Source: Thauera sp. 2A1
GTDB taxonomy: Bacteria; Pseudomonadota; Gammaproteobacteria; Burkholderiales; Rhodocyclaceae
Direction of reading: 5' to 3'
DNA: 64,000 nucleotides
Assembly: GCF_009469595.2 (NCBI RefSeq)
Contig: NZ_SSXV01000004.1
Span: 1 to 64,000, forward strand
The translations under genes and the position numbers were made by a program. How positions within the stretch are numbered: position 1 is the first letter of the stretch; every line of letters begins with the position of its first letter. The notes beneath the pieces are model-generated. The model worked only from the letters and a program-made list of their open reading frames with translations, was not told the origin of the DNA and did no database searches. Shown piece by piece: positions 42,714 to 50,419 of the stretch.

Positions 42714-42764
42714 TCACGGCGCGGTGACGGCGATCGCTGTCACCGAAGTCGGTCAGCAAACGAC

Positions 42765-42812
42765 AAACTTGTGACGCTCGCCCCGACAGGGCGTGCGTCA
42801 CAAGTTTTTTTC
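42765..42812 (+). terminator. Terminator after mscL
   Basis: A perfect 13-bp stem (42765-42777 with 42795-42807) is followed by a run of eight T. The arrangement could also stop transcription from the opposite MBL gene. Confidence 0.88.
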
Positions 42813-42842
42813 GCGTTCTGAATCGTCGCGGACGGACGCGTT

Positions 42843-43484
42843 TCAGGCGTGATCGCCGACGTAAGGGTTGCTTTCGCGCTCATCGCCGAAAGTCGAGGTC
42901 GGACCATGGCCGGGGATGAAGACGATATCGTCGCCGAGCCGGAACAGCTTGGTGCGGATCGAGCGAATCAGCGTCTGGTGGTCGCCGCGCGGGAAGTCGG
43001 TGCGGCCGATGGAGCCGGCAAACAGCACGTCGCCGACGATCGCAAGTCGCGCGTCCGCATGCAGGAACACGACATGGCCCGGCGTGTGGCCCGGCGTGTG
43101 GATCACGCTCAGCGTTTCCTCGCCCACCGTCACCGTGTCGCCCTCCTCAAGCCAGCGGTCGGGCTCGAAGGTCTCCACTTCATGGAAACCGAACATCCGG
43201 CTCTGCTGCGGCATGCCCTCGATCCAGAAGCGGTCTTCCTGCTGCGGCCCCTCGATCGGCACGCCGAGTTCGCGCGCCAGCTTGGCCGCGCCTCCAGCAT
43301 GGTCGATGTGACCGTGGGTGATCAGGATCTTCTCGATCGTGACGCCGAGACGCTGCGCCTCGGCGAGGATGCGGTCGAGATCTCCGCCCGGATCGACGAC
43401 CGCCGCCTTCTTCGTCCGGTCGCACCACAGGATGCTGCAGTTCTGCTCGAAAGGCGTCACCGGGACGATGTTGGCCTGGATCAT
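42843..43484 (-). CDS. MBL-fold metallo-hydrolase (glyoxalase II-like)
   Basis: A 213-residue metallo-beta-lactamase-fold hydrolase. The metal motif THGHIDHAGG near 56-65, HTPGHTPGHVVFLH and FIPGHGPTSTFGDE give the full set of ligands. Size and sequence fit the YcbL-like group of small glyoxalase II proteins. It is downstream of gdhA on the same strand but separated by a terminator. Confidence 0.9.
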   Translation of the reverse strand: MIQANIVPVTPFEQNCSILWCDRTKKAAVVDPGGDLDRILAEAQRLGVTIEKILITHGHIDHAGGAAKLARELGVPIEGPQQEDRFWIEGMPQQSRMFGFHEVETFEPDRWLEEGDTVTVGEETLSVIHTPGHTPGHVVFLHADARLAIVGDVLFAGSIGRTDFPRGDHQTLIRSIRTKLFRLGDDIVFIPGHGPTSTFGDERESNPYVGDHA

Positions 43485-43554
43485 GGGTTACTGCTCCTGC
43501 AAACGTAAGTCGGACCGGAGTTTAACCGATCAGGTCCCAGCCTCTTCCGCGCGC

Positions 43555-43595
43555 AAAAAAACCCACCCGGCGGCGCCAGGCCGCAAGGGTGGGTT
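43555..43595 (-). terminator. Terminator of gdhA
   Basis: AACCCACCC (43560-43568) pairs with 43587-43595; on the minus strand the stem is followed by a run of T (A-tract 43555-43561 on the plus strand). Confidence 0.85.
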
Positions 43596-43641
43596 GGTAC
43601 ACCGGTAGCGCGTCAGCAACGCGCCAAATGCGCGACGATGC

Positions 43642-44985
43642 TCAGACCACGCCCTGAGCCAGCATCGCCTCGGCAACCTTGACGAAGCCGGCCACGTTGG
43701 CGCCGTCGGCATAGCTCACCGTGCCGTCCTCGCGCTTGCCGTACTTCAGGCAGGCGGCATGGATGCCCAGCATGATCTCCTGCAGGCGGGCGTCGACTTC
43801 CTCGCGGGTCCACGACAGGCGCATTGCGTTCTGGCTCATCTCCAGGCCGGAGGTGGCCACGCCGCCGGCGTTGCTCGCCTTGCCCGGCGCATAGAGCACG
43901 CCGTTGTGCTCGAAGATCTTCACCGCCTCGGCGGTGCTGGGCATGTTGGCGCCCTCAGCGACGGCGACCACACCGTTCTTCACCAGCGTCGCGGCATCGT
44001 TGCCGTCAAGTTCGTTCTGCGTCGCGCACGGCAGCGCGACCTGCACCGGCACATGCCACGGACGCACGCCCGGCTCGAAGCGGGCACCGACGCGCTCGGC
44101 ATACTCGGAGACGCGGCCGTAATAGTGGTTCTTGATCTCCATGAGCACGGCCAGCTTCTCGGGGGTGAAACCTTCCTCGTCGATCACCGTGCCGCTGGAG
44201 TCGGAGCAGGTCACCGGCCTGGCGCCGAACTGCATGAGCTTCTCGATGGCGTACTGGGCGACGTTGCCCGAACCCGAGACCGCCACGCGCATGCCCTTGA
44301 GGTCGCGGCCGGCGTGCTCAAGCATCGCCTTGGCGAAATAGACCGTGCCGTAGCCGGTCGACTCGGGACGGATCAGCGAGCCACCGAAGGACAAGCCCTT
44401 GCCGGTGAACACGCAGGCGGCGTTGTTCGACAGCTTCTTCATCATGCCGGCCATGAAGCCGACTTCGCGGCCACCGACGCCGATGTCACCTGCCGGCACA
44501 TCGGTGTCGGGGCCGACGTGGCGATACAGTTCGCTGATGAAGGCCTGGCAGAAGCGCATCACCTCGCCGGGGCTGCGGCCCTTGGGGTCGAAATCGGAGC
44601 CGCCCTTGCCACCGCCCATCGGCAGCGTCGTGAGCGCGTTCTTGAAGGTCTGCTCGAAGGCGAGGAACTTCAGGATGGAGAGGTTCACCGACGGGTGGAA
44701 GCGCAGGCCGCCCTTGTAGGGCCCGATCGCCGAGCTGTGCTGAATGCGGTAGCCGCGGTTGACATGGACTTCGCCCTTGTCGTCCACCCACGACACGCGG
44801 AACATGATCACGCGTTCGGGTTCGACCAGGCGGTCGAGCAGGGAGTGCTCGGCATAGCGGGGGTTGGCGGAGATGAAAGGCCAAAGGCTCTCCATCACCT
44901 CGCCGACCGCCTGCAGGAATTCCGGCTGGCCAGGGTTGCGCTGCTCGACGTAGGCCAGGAATTCGGCCAGGGACTGATATTTCAT
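43642..44985 (-). CDS. gdhA: NADP-specific glutamate dehydrogenase
   Basis: Makes glutamate from 2-oxoglutarate and ammonia; 447 residues, the exact length of the hexameric bacterial enzyme. Marks: SAIGPYKGGLRFHPSVN, the catalytic Lys in LPMGGGKGGSDFDPKG, DVPAGDIGVGGREVGFM, the dinucleotide loop VAVSGSGNVAQYA and EGANMPSTAEAV. The ATG at 44985 gives the family N-terminus; an upstream frame to 45030 does not. The upstream region holds NtrC- and sigma-54-like elements. Confidence 0.95.
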   Translation of the reverse strand: MKYQSLAEFLAYVEQRNPGQPEFLQAVGEVMESLWPFISANPRYAEHSLLDRLVEPERVIMFRVSWVDDKGEVHVNRGYRIQHSSAIGPYKGGLRFHPSVNLSILKFLAFEQTFKNALTTLPMGGGKGGSDFDPKGRSPGEVMRFCQAFISELYRHVGPDTDVPAGDIGVGGREVGFMAGMMKKLSNNAACVFTGKGLSFGGSLIRPESTGYGTVYFAKAMLEHAGRDLKGMRVAVSGSGNVAQYAIEKLMQFGARPVTCSDSSGTVIDEEGFTPEKLAVLMEIKNHYYGRVSEYAERVGARFEPGVRPWHVPVQVALPCATQNELDGNDAATLVKNGVVAVAEGANMPSTAEAVKIFEHNGVLYAPGKASNAGGVATSGLEMSQNAMRLSWTREEVDARLQEIMLGIHAACLKYGKREDGTVSYADGANVAGFVKVAEAMLAQGVV

Positions 44986-45088
44986 GGTGCTCGAACCTGT
45001 GTGGACATGAAAACGGCGTGCGGAACCCAACTTTCTCAGGGTTCGATGCGCAAAACCGCATTATTCTGCACCAGATTCACCAAAGCGG

Positions 45089-45153
45089 TGCATTTCATGC
45101 ACCAATTCGGGATTCAAAATGCCGAATGTATCAAGATGCACCTTGGTGGTGCG
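45089..45153 (-). promoter_or_regulatory. Candidate sigma-54 promoter and NtrC site upstream of gdhA
   Basis: On the minus strand TTGGTGCATGAAATGCA (45105 to 45089) has GG and GC ten bases apart, as in -24/-12 promoters. TGCACC-N5-GGTGCG (45137-45153), close to the NtrC consensus TGCACC-N5-GGTGCA, lies about 40 bases upstream. The promoter box is also part of a palindrome (GGTGCAT/ATGCACC, 45087-45103), so another regulator is possible. Confidence 0.4.
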
Positions 45154-45173
45154 CGCCAGCCCGCTCGACAGGC

Positions 45174-45203
45174 GCAAAAAAGCCGGGCAAGCCCGGCTTT
45201 GCG
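45174..45203 (-). terminator. Terminator of the OmpA-like gene
   Basis: AAAGCCGGGC (45179-45188) and its complement (45191-45200) with a 2-base loop; on the minus strand a T-run follows. Confidence 0.85.
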
Positions 45204-45227
45204 TTCGCGCTTCGAACGACGCAACGA

Positions 45228-45725
45228 TTACTGCACGCGGACTTCCACGCGACGTGCCTCTGCAGCGTCGGCGCCACCCAGGGTCACCGCAGGGCGACGC
45301 ATCAGCACGCGCTCGGCCGGGATACCCGCGTCGACCAGCGCCTTGCGCACCGACTGCGCCCGGCCCTTGGCCACTTCGGCATTGACCGCGGCACCGCCGG
45401 TCTCGTCGTGGAAGCCGGAGAGCAGCACATGCTTCGCCGGTTCGGCCCGCAGTGCGGCAACCACCGTTGCGATGCTGGCCGAAGCGTCCGCCGGCAGCCC
45501 GGTCTGGCCGAGGTCGAAGTAGATCTTGACGAGGGGTTCGCCGACTTCGGCGATCTCCACGAACTCCGCCGCGGCCGGCGCGACGACCGCCGCAACCGGC
45601 GCATGATGCGCCGCCGAGCGTGTCTTGTAGACACCAAGGCCGATGACAAAGGCAATCACCAGGGCGATGATGCCGAACAGTACGCCCATGACGACATTGA
45701 GTTCGCCGTCTTCCTGATCGAACAT
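45228..45725 (-). CDS. OmpA-family peptidoglycan-binding protein with N-terminal membrane anchor
   Basis: A 165-residue protein. One membrane helix near 11-35 (NVVMGVLFGIIALVIAFVIG) is followed by a short linker and an OmpA C-terminal domain (about 60-165; KIYFDLGQTGLPADA, LLSGFHDETGGAAVN, AKGRAQSVRKALVDAGIP). The helix lacks a signal-peptidase site, so it is probably an inner-membrane anchor. It is followed by its own terminator and is transcribed alone. Confidence 0.87.
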   Translation of the reverse strand: MFDQEDGELNVVMGVLFGIIALVIAFVIGLGVYKTRSAAHHAPVAAVVAPAAAEFVEIAEVGEPLVKIYFDLGQTGLPADASASIATVVAALRAEPAKHVLLSGFHDETGGAAVNAEVAKGRAQSVRKALVDAGIPAERVLMRRPAVTLGGADAAEARRVEVRVQ

Positions 45726-45975
45726 GTTTTGGCTCCAGATTCCTAGGGTTATCCCGCAGGCGCAGGGTCGGCGCGCAGTTTAGCGGAAACACGCGCTGCC
45801 GTTGAGGCTTTTGATCCGGCTCGGGCTGCGGGCGTGAGCTCGCCCGGGCGCAGCCAATTTGCGCAAATGGACCTCTCCGACATATCCGTCTATGCTGGGC
45901 GCGTTCCGGTTCGCACCGCTTTTCGCTCCGCTCTTTTGCGTCATCCGTCCGAATCATCTCAGCCAGGAGGCAAGC

Positions 45976-46449
45976 ATGGGACTTTTCTCGTTCATCAAGG
46001 AAGCCGGTGAAAAACTGTTCGGCAGCGGCGAAGCGCATGCTGCCGGAACCGATCCCGCCGCCAACGCCAAGGCCGCCGAGGCGATCCGCAACTACATCGT
46101 CGCCCTGCAGTTGGCCCCCGCCGATCTGGCGGTGAGTTTCGATGGCGCCAGCTCCACCGTGACGGTATCCGGCACTGCGCCCGACCAGGCCACCAAGGAG
46201 AAGATCCTGCTTGCCGCGGGCAACGTCGCGGGCGTCGGCCAGGTCAGCGACCAGATGACGGTCGCTGCCCCGGCCGCGGAAGCACGCTTCCACACCGTGG
46301 TACGCGGCGACACGCTGTCGGCGATCGCCAAGCAGTATTACGGCAACGCCAACAAGTACCCGGCGATCTTCGAGGCCAACAAGCCGATGCTGAGCCACCC
46401 TGACAAGATCTATCCGGGCCAGGTGCTGCGCATCCCGGCCGAGGCCTGA
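45976..46449 (+). CDS. kbp: BON and LysM domain protein, Kbp/YgaU family
   Basis: A 157-residue protein nearly colinear with E. coli Kbp (YgaU), a cytoplasmic potassium-binding protein. MGLFSFIKEAGEKLF opens the protein; the BON domain runs about 35-95 (TKEKILLAAGNVAGVGQVSDQM) and LysM about 105-155 (HTVVRGDTLSAIAKQYYGN, ANKPMLSHPDKIYPGQVLRIP). The ATG at 45976 follows AGGAGG. No signal peptide. Confidence 0.92.
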   Translation: MGLFSFIKEAGEKLFGSGEAHAAGTDPAANAKAAEAIRNYIVALQLAPADLAVSFDGASSTVTVSGTAPDQATKEKILLAAGNVAGVGQVSDQMTVAAPAAEARFHTVVRGDTLSAIAKQYYGNANKYPAIFEANKPMLSHPDKIYPGQVLRIPAEA

Positions 46450-46530
46450 GCGGCACACACGCGATGGGCCGGCAGCCCGGTCCATCGCGTTTGCTTTCCA
46501 GTCAAGACAACCCAGGCTCCGCACCGGCAC

Positions 46531-46959
46531 ATGGCCCGCATCAAGATCGAACTACCCGAATCGCTGCCGTTCTCGACCGAAATCCCGCTCTACGTCGAGC
46601 ACATGAACCACGGCAATCACCTCGACAACGCCCGCCTGCTGTCCCTGGTATCGGAGGCGCGCGTGCGCTGGCTGAAGTCCATGGGCTACGGCGAACTGAA
46701 CATTGAGGGCCTGGGCATCATCGTCGCCGACGCGGCGCTGCAATACCTGTCGGAAGCCTTCCACGGCGAGACCATGGTCGTGGAGATCGGCGCCGACGAC
46801 TTCAACAAGTACGGCTGCGACGTCGTCTGGCGCATGCGCGACAAGGCCAGCGGCCGCGACGTGGCGCGCGGCAAGCACGGCATCGTGTTCTTCGACTACG
46901 ACGTGCGCAAGATCGCGCCGGCGCCCGAGGGCTTCCGCCGCCACTTCCCCAGCGCATGA
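46531..46959 (+). CDS. Acyl-CoA thioesterase, 4HBT hotdog family
   Basis: A 142-residue hotdog-fold protein (YVEHMNHGNHLDNARLLSLV, SEARVRWLKSMGYGE, IIVADAALQYLSEAFHGET, ARGKHGIVFFDYD). The N-terminal HMNHGNHLDN resembles the active-site loop of 4-hydroxybenzoyl-CoA-type thioesterases. Substrate unknown. Its stop overlaps the start of the following flavoprotein gene by four bases. Confidence 0.85.
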   Translation: MARIKIELPESLPFSTEIPLYVEHMNHGNHLDNARLLSLVSEARVRWLKSMGYGELNIEGLGIIVADAALQYLSEAFHGETMVVEIGADDFNKYGCDVVWRMRDKASGRDVARGKHGIVFFDYDVRKIAPAPEGFRRHFPSA

Positions 46960-48266
46960 GTGAGGTGCGCGCAGGCAGCGCCCGCCGCCCGCGGGTCGCC
47001 GTGATCGGCGGCGGTCCGGCGGGCCTGATGGCGGGCGAAGTGCTCTCCGGCACGACCGAGGTCACCGTCTACGACGCAATGCCTTCGGTCGGGCGCAAGT
47101 TCCTGCTCGCCGGCCGCGGCGGGCTCAATCTGACCCACTCCGAGCCGCCCGACGCCTTCCTGTCGCGCTACGGCGAGCGCCGCGCGGTGCTCGAGCCGCT
47201 GATCGCCGCCTTCGACGCCGACGCGCTGCGCGCCTGGGCGCACGAGTTGGGCGTCACCACCTTCGTCGGCAGCTCGGGTCGCGTGTTTCCGCAGGAGATG
47301 AAGGCCGCACCACTGCTGCGCGCCTGGCTCGCCCGGCTGCGCGCCGCCGGCGTGCATTTCGCGGTGCGCCATCGCTGGCTGGGCTGGCGCGCCCAGGATG
47401 ACGCCGTCCCACGCGCGCCGGCCACCTTGCGCTTCGCCACGCCGGACGGCGAGCGCCTCGCCAGCGCGGATGCGGTGGTGCTGGCGCTGGGCGGCGGCAG
47501 TTGGGCAAAGCTGGGCTCGGACGGCGCCTGGGTGCCGACACTGCGCCAGCGCGGCATCCGGGTCGCGGAACTGTTGCCGGCCAACTGCGGCTTCGACGTC
47601 GCCGCGGGAGGAGCGGACGGCATTGGCTGGAGCGAGCACCTGCTGGCGCGCCACCTCGGCGAACCGCTGAAGTCGGTCGTTGGCCGCCTCACCGACGCCA
47701 ATGGCCAGACCGTCGAGCGCGCCGGCGAGTGCCTGATCTCCGCCACCGGCATCGAGGGCGGCCTGATCTACGCGCTGTCGGCGCCGCTACGCGACACCAT
47801 CGCTGCGCGTGGCGAGGCGGTACTGCAGCTCGACCTTGCGCCCGGCCGCAGCCTGGAGCGCCTTTCAGCCGATCTCGCGCGCCCGCGCGGCAGCCGCTCG
47901 ATGGCCAGCCACCTGCAGGGCCAGGCGGGCATCAAGGGCTTGAAGGCGGCGCTGCTGCGCGAGTGCCTGCCGGCCGCGGATTTCGCCGATCCGGCCCGGC
48001 TCGCCGCCGGCATCAAGGCGCTGCCCATGCGCCTGGTCGCAGCAAGGCCGCTGGACGAGGCGATCAGCAGCGCGGGCGGCGTGGATTTCAGCGAAGTGGA
48101 CGCGCACCTCATGCTGCGCGCGCTGCCCGGCGTCTTTGTCGCCGGCGAGATGCTGGACTGGGAAGCACCCACCGGCGGCTACCTGCTCACCGCCTGCTTC
48201 GCCACCGGCAATGCAGCCGGGCAGGGCGTGCTGGAGTGGCTGCGGGCACAGGACGTACAGCGCTGA
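46956..48266 (+). CDS. TIGR03862/HI0933-type NAD(P)/FAD-dependent flavoprotein
   Basis: A 436-residue flavoprotein of the BaiN/HI0933 group. FAD motif VAVIGGGPAGLMAGEVL near 13-29, then the family signature VGRKFLLAGRGGLNLTHSE, SSGRVFPQEMKAAPLL, ALGGGSWAKLGSDGAW and the C-terminal FAD contact VFVAGEMLDWEAPTGGYL. Biological role is not established. Start overlaps the thioesterase gene (ATGA). Confidence 0.88.
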   Translation: MSEVRAGSARRPRVAVIGGGPAGLMAGEVLSGTTEVTVYDAMPSVGRKFLLAGRGGLNLTHSEPPDAFLSRYGERRAVLEPLIAAFDADALRAWAHELGVTTFVGSSGRVFPQEMKAAPLLRAWLARLRAAGVHFAVRHRWLGWRAQDDAVPRAPATLRFATPDGERLASADAVVLALGGGSWAKLGSDGAWVPTLRQRGIRVAELLPANCGFDVAAGGADGIGWSEHLLARHLGEPLKSVVGRLTDANGQTVERAGECLISATGIEGGLIYALSAPLRDTIAARGEAVLQLDLAPGRSLERLSADLARPRGSRSMASHLQGQAGIKGLKAALLRECLPAADFADPARLAAGIKALPMRLVAARPLDEAISSAGGVDFSEVDAHLMLRALPGVFVAGEMLDWEAPTGGYLLTACFATGNAAGQGVLEWLRAQDVQR

Positions 48267-48298
48267 CCGGGCACGCTGCGCTCGCGTGGCCACACCGA

Positions 48299-48322
48299 AT
48301 CGCGGTCAAGCCCGCTCCTACA
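48299..48322 (-). repeat. REP-like unit, copy 3 (inverted)
   Basis: ATCGCGGTCAAGCCCGCTCC and following TAC: the reverse complement of the unit at 48485. Confidence 0.75.
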
Positions 48323-48347
48323 AAACCCTACCCAGCGCTGCGGCCCC

Positions 48348-48371
48348 GTGCAGGAGCGCGCTCGAGCGCGG
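48348..48371 (+). repeat. REP-like unit, copy 4 (diverged)
   Basis: GTGCAGGAGCGCGCTCGAGC followed by GCGG: the same unit with a few changes. Confidence 0.65.
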
Positions 48372-48529
48372 CCACCCGGACAACACGAAGCCGCGCCTCC
48401 GTCCCCGTAGGAGCGGGTTTGACCGCGATCGACCCGCGAGGTCACAGCGCGGCCGCCCGGACAACGCGAAGCCGCGCCTCCGTCCCCGTAGGAGCGGGCT
48501 TGACCGCGATCGACCAAGCCAAGTCACAG
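48370..48529 (+). repeat. 80-base tandem duplication carrying REP-like units 5 and 6
   Basis: 48370-48449 and 48450-48529 are near-identical 80-base units. Each contains CCGTAGGAGCGGG(T/C)TTGACCG (48405 and 48485) in the same orientation. Confidence 0.8.
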
Positions 48530-48623
48530 CGCAGTCCGCTGCCGCTGCGTGCAGGTAGGTATTTGCCGTCGAGCCCAATAGAATCAGGGCAGAAGCCAAG
48601 CAGACCCCACACGTGAGACCCGC

Positions 48624-49601
48624 ATGCCGCAGCCTCGTCGCCTGCAGTTTCCTTCCGGCCGTCCGCTGCCCGCGGGTCGCCCACTCATCGTCGGCCATCG
48701 CGGCGCGCGCGCCTTCGCGCCGGAGAGCACCCTCGCCGCCTTCGACAAGGCGGCTGCGCTCGGCTGCGACATGGTGGAACTCGACGTGCACCTGTCGCGC
48801 GACGGCGTGGTCGTGGTGCATCACGATGACCGCCTCGCGCGCTGCACCGACGTCGCCTCCGAATTCCCGCTGTTCGCCGGGGAATTCATCTCGGACTTCA
48901 GCGCGGAGGAACTGCGCGAGCTCGACGCCGGGAGCTGGTACGTGCGCGAACTGGGCCTGCCCGCGGCGCAGCGCCAACCCTTCCTGCGCGAGCTGACCGA
49001 CACCGAACTCGCCGCGCACGTGCCGCTTGCCGAGCGCGAGCGCTTTTGCAGCGGCGCCATCCGCATCCCCACGCTGCGCGAGCTGCTGGCCTGGGCGGCG
49101 GAGCGCGACATGCTGCTGAACATCGAAATCAAGTCCATCCCACGCCTGTATGAAGGCATCGCCGCGCGCGTGGTGGCGGACGTGCACGCCGCCGGCCTGC
49201 ATCACAGCGTGCTGGTGTCGTCCTTCGACCACGCCCAGCTCGTCGAAGTGCGCCGGCTCGATGTCGACATCGCCACCGGCGTGCTGAGCAGCGAGCGCCT
49301 CGCGCACATCAATGACTACCTCGCCCTCCTCGACGCCGACGCCTACCACCCCGGCTGCGATGGCGAGGTGGATTCGCTCGGCTTCGGCTCGGTGCGCGGC
49401 ACGCTGGACCCCAACAGCCGCGCCGACATCGCCGAGCTCGCTGCTGCCGGCCGCATGGTCTTCGCCTGGACCTGCAACGACGCGCACCGCATGGCGGCAC
49501 TGGCAGCCGCCGGCGTCACCGGCATCATCACCGACTACCCGAACCGGGCCATTGCCGCGCTCCACGTGCAGCACGAGCCCGTACCCATCCGCTGGAACTG
49601 A
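48624..49601 (+). CDS. Glycerophosphodiester phosphodiesterase
   Basis: Hydrolyses glycerophosphodiesters to glycerol-3-phosphate; 325 residues. Catalytic motifs: VGHRGARAFAPESTLAAF near 23-40, MVELDVHLSRDGVVVVHHDD near 50-69, NIEIKS and the closing VFAWTCND and GIITDYPNR. There is no signal peptide, so it is more like the cytoplasmic UgpQ or a long variant than GlpQ. It is 10 bases from the following SDR-fold gene and is probably co-transcribed with it. Confidence 0.9.
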   Translation: MPQPRRLQFPSGRPLPAGRPLIVGHRGARAFAPESTLAAFDKAAALGCDMVELDVHLSRDGVVVVHHDDRLARCTDVASEFPLFAGEFISDFSAEELRELDAGSWYVRELGLPAAQRQPFLRELTDTELAAHVPLAERERFCSGAIRIPTLRELLAWAAERDMLLNIEIKSIPRLYEGIAARVVADVHAAGLHHSVLVSSFDHAQLVEVRRLDVDIATGVLSSERLAHINDYLALLDADAYHPGCDGEVDSLGFGSVRGTLDPNSRADIAELAAAGRMVFAWTCNDAHRMAALAAAGVTGIITDYPNRAIAALHVQHEPVPIRWN

Positions 49602-49611
49602 GGAGACGATC

Positions 49612-50295
49612 ATGGCCGCTGCCCCGCTCGCCGGAAAACGTGTGCTGATCACCCAGGCCGACGCCTTCATGGGCCCGGTGCTGTGCGAAGTGTTCGCCGA
49701 ACAGGGCGCCGAGGTCGTCGCCAGCACCGAGTCGCTGCGCGAAGCCGACGCACCGGCGGCGCTGGTGGCGCGCTGCGGTGCGATCGACGTAGTGGTCGCC
49801 AACCTCGCGCTGCCAGCGCCCAGCACCCCGGCGGTGGACGTCACCGACGACGAGTGGGCCGAGGTGTTCGGCTGCCTGGTTGATCCGCTGCCGCGGCTAT
49901 GCCGCGCGGTGCTGCCACAGATGGTGGCCCGGCGTGCCGGCAAGATCCTGCTGATGGGCAGCGCATCGGCGCTGCGCGGCATGAAGCGCGCCTCCACCTA
50001 CAGCGCGGCGCGCGGCGCGCAACTGGCCTATGTGCAGGCGCTCGGGGTGGAGATGGCGCCGCAAAATGTCCAGGTCAACGCGATCGCGCAGAACTTCGTC
50101 GACAACCCCACCTACTTCCCGCCCGAGGTGCAGGCCAATCCGCGCTTCCAGGAGCGCCTGCAGCGCGAGGTGCCGCTCGGCCGCCTGGTCGGCGCGCGCG
50201 AGGACGCGGCCTTCGCCGCCTACCTGAGCAGCGCGGCGGCGGACTGCTTCGTCGGCCAGGTGTTCCCAATGTGCGGCGGCTGGGTCACGCGCTGA
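49612..50295 (+). CDS. SDR-fold protein with halohydrin dehalogenase signatures
   Basis: A 227-residue member of the short-chain dehydrogenase superfamily that has lost normal cofactor and catalytic motifs. In place of the Rossmann TGxxxGxG it has Thr14-x4-Phe19-x-Gly21 (ITQADAFMG). The catalytic set is Ser117-x12-Tyr130-x3-Arg134 (GSASALRGMKRASTYSAAR), with Arg for Lys. These are the two motifs used to define halohydrin dehalogenases, which use Ser-Tyr-Arg and a halide pocket instead of NAD(P). The NFVDNPTYFPPE loop and the C-terminal VFPMCGGWVTR also fit. The start follows GAGGAGACG. The gene is 10 bases after the phosphodiesterase gene. Epoxide or halohydrin turnover is predicted, not shown; an inactive SDR is the alternative. 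Confidence 0.8.
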   Translation: MAAAPLAGKRVLITQADAFMGPVLCEVFAEQGAEVVASTESLREADAPAALVARCGAIDVVVANLALPAPSTPAVDVTDDEWAEVFGCLVDPLPRLCRAVLPQMVARRAGKILLMGSASALRGMKRASTYSAARGAQLAYVQALGVEMAPQNVQVNAIAQNFVDNPTYFPPEVQANPRFQERLQREVPLGRLVGAREDAAFAAYLSSAAADCFVGQVFPMCGGWVTR

Positions 50296-50309
50296 CGTAG
50301 CGCTCCAAT

Positions 50310-50349
50310 GACCCTATTTGTCCACTATTTGTCCAGGACAAATAGGGTC
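50310..50349. promoter_or_regulatory. Operator-like repeat upstream of the photolyase gene
   Basis: GACCCTATTTGTCC (50310-50323) and its exact complement (50336-50349) flank a further direct copy of CTATTTGTCC (50325-50334). The half-site thus occurs three times. A possible promoter (AGGACA 50335-50340, TATCAT 50358-50363, 17 bases apart) overlaps it. Confidence 0.6.
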
Positions 50350-50419
50350 GGACAGGCTATCATCCGATCGAAGGGGATCTCCTTGTGCCCCGCCACGCCG
50401 CCTCCCTCGTCGATCGGAC

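Larger units (their letters stand above)
48267..48623. other. Intergenic REP-like cluster before the phosphodiesterase gene
   Basis: This 357-base gap holds four repeat units and an 80-base tandem duplication (listed separately) and no gene I can support. Confidence 0.75.

Noticed and set aside
48299..48512. Repeat cluster as a CRISPR array
   Set aside because: Units differ in orientation and spacing, are hairpins of a dispersed REP-like family, and there are no cas genes.
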